Below, piece by piece: positions 63,401 to 64,000 of a DNA stretch of 64,000 nucleotides (positions are counted from its first letter, which is position 1; each line of letters begins with the position of its first letter). This DNA comes from Lytechinus variegatus (taxonomy: Eukaryota > Echinodermata > Echinoidea > Temnopleuroida > Toxopneustidae): positions 35,372,830-35,436,829 of the forward strand of contig NC_054746.1 in the NCBI RefSeq assembly GCF_018143015.1, in the 5' to 3' direction. Both the position numbers and the translations under genes were made by a program. The notes under the pieces were generated by a model. It searched no databases, had not been told where the DNA came from, and saw only the letters and a list, made by a program, of their open reading frames with translations.

Positions 63401-64000
63401 CTTACGGTTTTAATTTGACGGGGTAGTGACTGTCGCAAGAACGTTGTCGTTGAAGAATTTCAACAACAAAACTTTTTATTTTTTATCAAACATTACTGAA
63501 CCTTTTAAGAAAATTCGAGGTAGCTGAATGATTACTATTTGTTTTGTTTTATTTCAGATCTCAGCTGATCGAAGAAGGTGCCACTCTCTTGCCACCCATC
63601 CCCCAAGACGAAGAAGCCATTGCCAAGGTAGAAGCCACAAGCTCGACACTCAAACAGATCTTCCTTCAGTATGACCCTGCAAGGTAAGATGGAATCATGT
63701 AGTCCTTACATCATACTGAAATGAAATATTCGACGAAATAATGATAGTCGATGAAATACAACAGCCGACAATTTATTGCGTCTATTGAACATCATGAAAG
63801 CTTCACATTGGCATATAGGGGAAATTCGTCATAATATAAAAAATGGTTCTCGCCTGTACATCTTATCTACAGTATTTTCATAAATGTGCCTACGTTGTAG
63901 CACTTACACCATTTTGAAGGTGTGTTTAAACCATATCCCGTCTTTCATTAATTGATTAAAACCATTTCAGGGCATTTATAGGGAACGAAAGTTATACGAA
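57422..64000 (+). CDS. Possible axonemal/ciliary protein, 5' part, cut by window edge
   Basis: In-frame exons: 57422-57616, 60016-60066, 60895-61002, 61377-61415, 61838-61912, 62195-62310, 62600-62784, 63116-63245, 63558-63683 and 63971 onward, about 351 residues so far; all junctions are GT-AG and in phase. It starts MSAGAASAMDPLVAQRRDQL; a second good ATG is at 57446. There is no signal peptide, membrane helix or clear fold. Loose repeats with SHFEFRGD, THFKFGND, AVFRQGDY and TTFSHDY, rich in Tyr, Phe, Asp and Pro, resemble SAXO5/TEX45-type proteins that bind axonemal microtubules. That family call is inference. It is probably intrinsically extended. An X-box-like site lies in intron 1. It could equally be another uncharacterised sperm or cilium protein. 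Confidence 0.8.
58730..58743. promoter_or_regulatory. RFX X-box-like motif in intron 1
   Basis: GTTACTATGGCAAC differs at one base from the palindromic RFX site GTTACCATGGCAAC. A related half-site, TTACCATAGCAGAC, lies 30 bp upstream at about 58699-58712. RFX factors drive ciliary genes, which agrees with the proposed role. Motif only, no binding evidence. Confidence 0.5.
60345..60356 (+). CDS. Candidate 12-nt micro-exon (KILQ)
   Basis: TCATCGCTTGCAG is followed by AAAATTCTACAG and then GTAATT. It would add four residues in frame between the exons ending at 60066 and starting at 60895. It is optional; skipping also keeps the frame. Confidence 0.3.

Overview
This is animal nuclear DNA. The genes are split by long AT-rich introns with GT-AG junctions, and the spaces hold microsatellites, foldback elements, tRNA-type SINE heads and LTR pieces. 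The repeat types, the sea-urchin-like look of the dispersed families and a histone H4 fragment suggest an echinoderm, most likely a sea urchin. That is an inference; no species marker was found.

Layout: (1) 381-533 (+) looks like the last coding exon of a gene that enters from the left. It is followed by noncoding DNA with several inverted-repeat elements up to about 12 kb. (2) 12038-36484 (-) is a 17-exon gene whose exons I joined by hand into one 781-residue frame with matching phases throughout. It encodes a leishmanolysin-type (M8) zinc metallopeptidase with a signal peptide, the HExxH motif, a third zinc histidine, a Met-turn, a Cys-rich part, an extra C-terminal module, one membrane helix and a short tail. 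Its type I membrane layout fits CIROP (LMLN2), the left-right organizer peptidase, better than secreted or cytosolic LMLN. (3) 39114-49710 (+) is a 10-exon gene for the dynactin pointed-end subunit ACTR10/Arp11, 423 residues, arranged head-to-head with the peptidase gene. One of its introns has the hallmarks of a U12-type AT-AC intron, and another carries a broken histone H4 piece. (4) 57422-64000 (+) is the 5' part of a gene for a low-complexity, Tyr/Phe/Asp-rich protein that resembles axonemal microtubule-associated proteins. It runs off the right edge. An RFX X-box-like site lies in its first intron.

The space between the two head-to-head genes (36.5-39.1 kb) has CpG-rich patches and a 0.75-kb GATA/GACA/GAGA tract flanked by a 76-bp inverted repeat, one arm of which is just upstream of ACTR10. 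Other repeats of note are three copies of a short SINE-like element whose head resembles 7SL RNA/Alu, an inverted LTR cluster with a perfect 35-bp-arm hairpin, a tandem pair of TIR elements with an internal tRNA-like box, a pogo-like element with TA flanks, and nested foldbacks. A common thread is cilia and microtubule motors (a CIROP-like peptidase, a dynactin subunit, a possible axonemal protein), but linkage alone does not show shared function.
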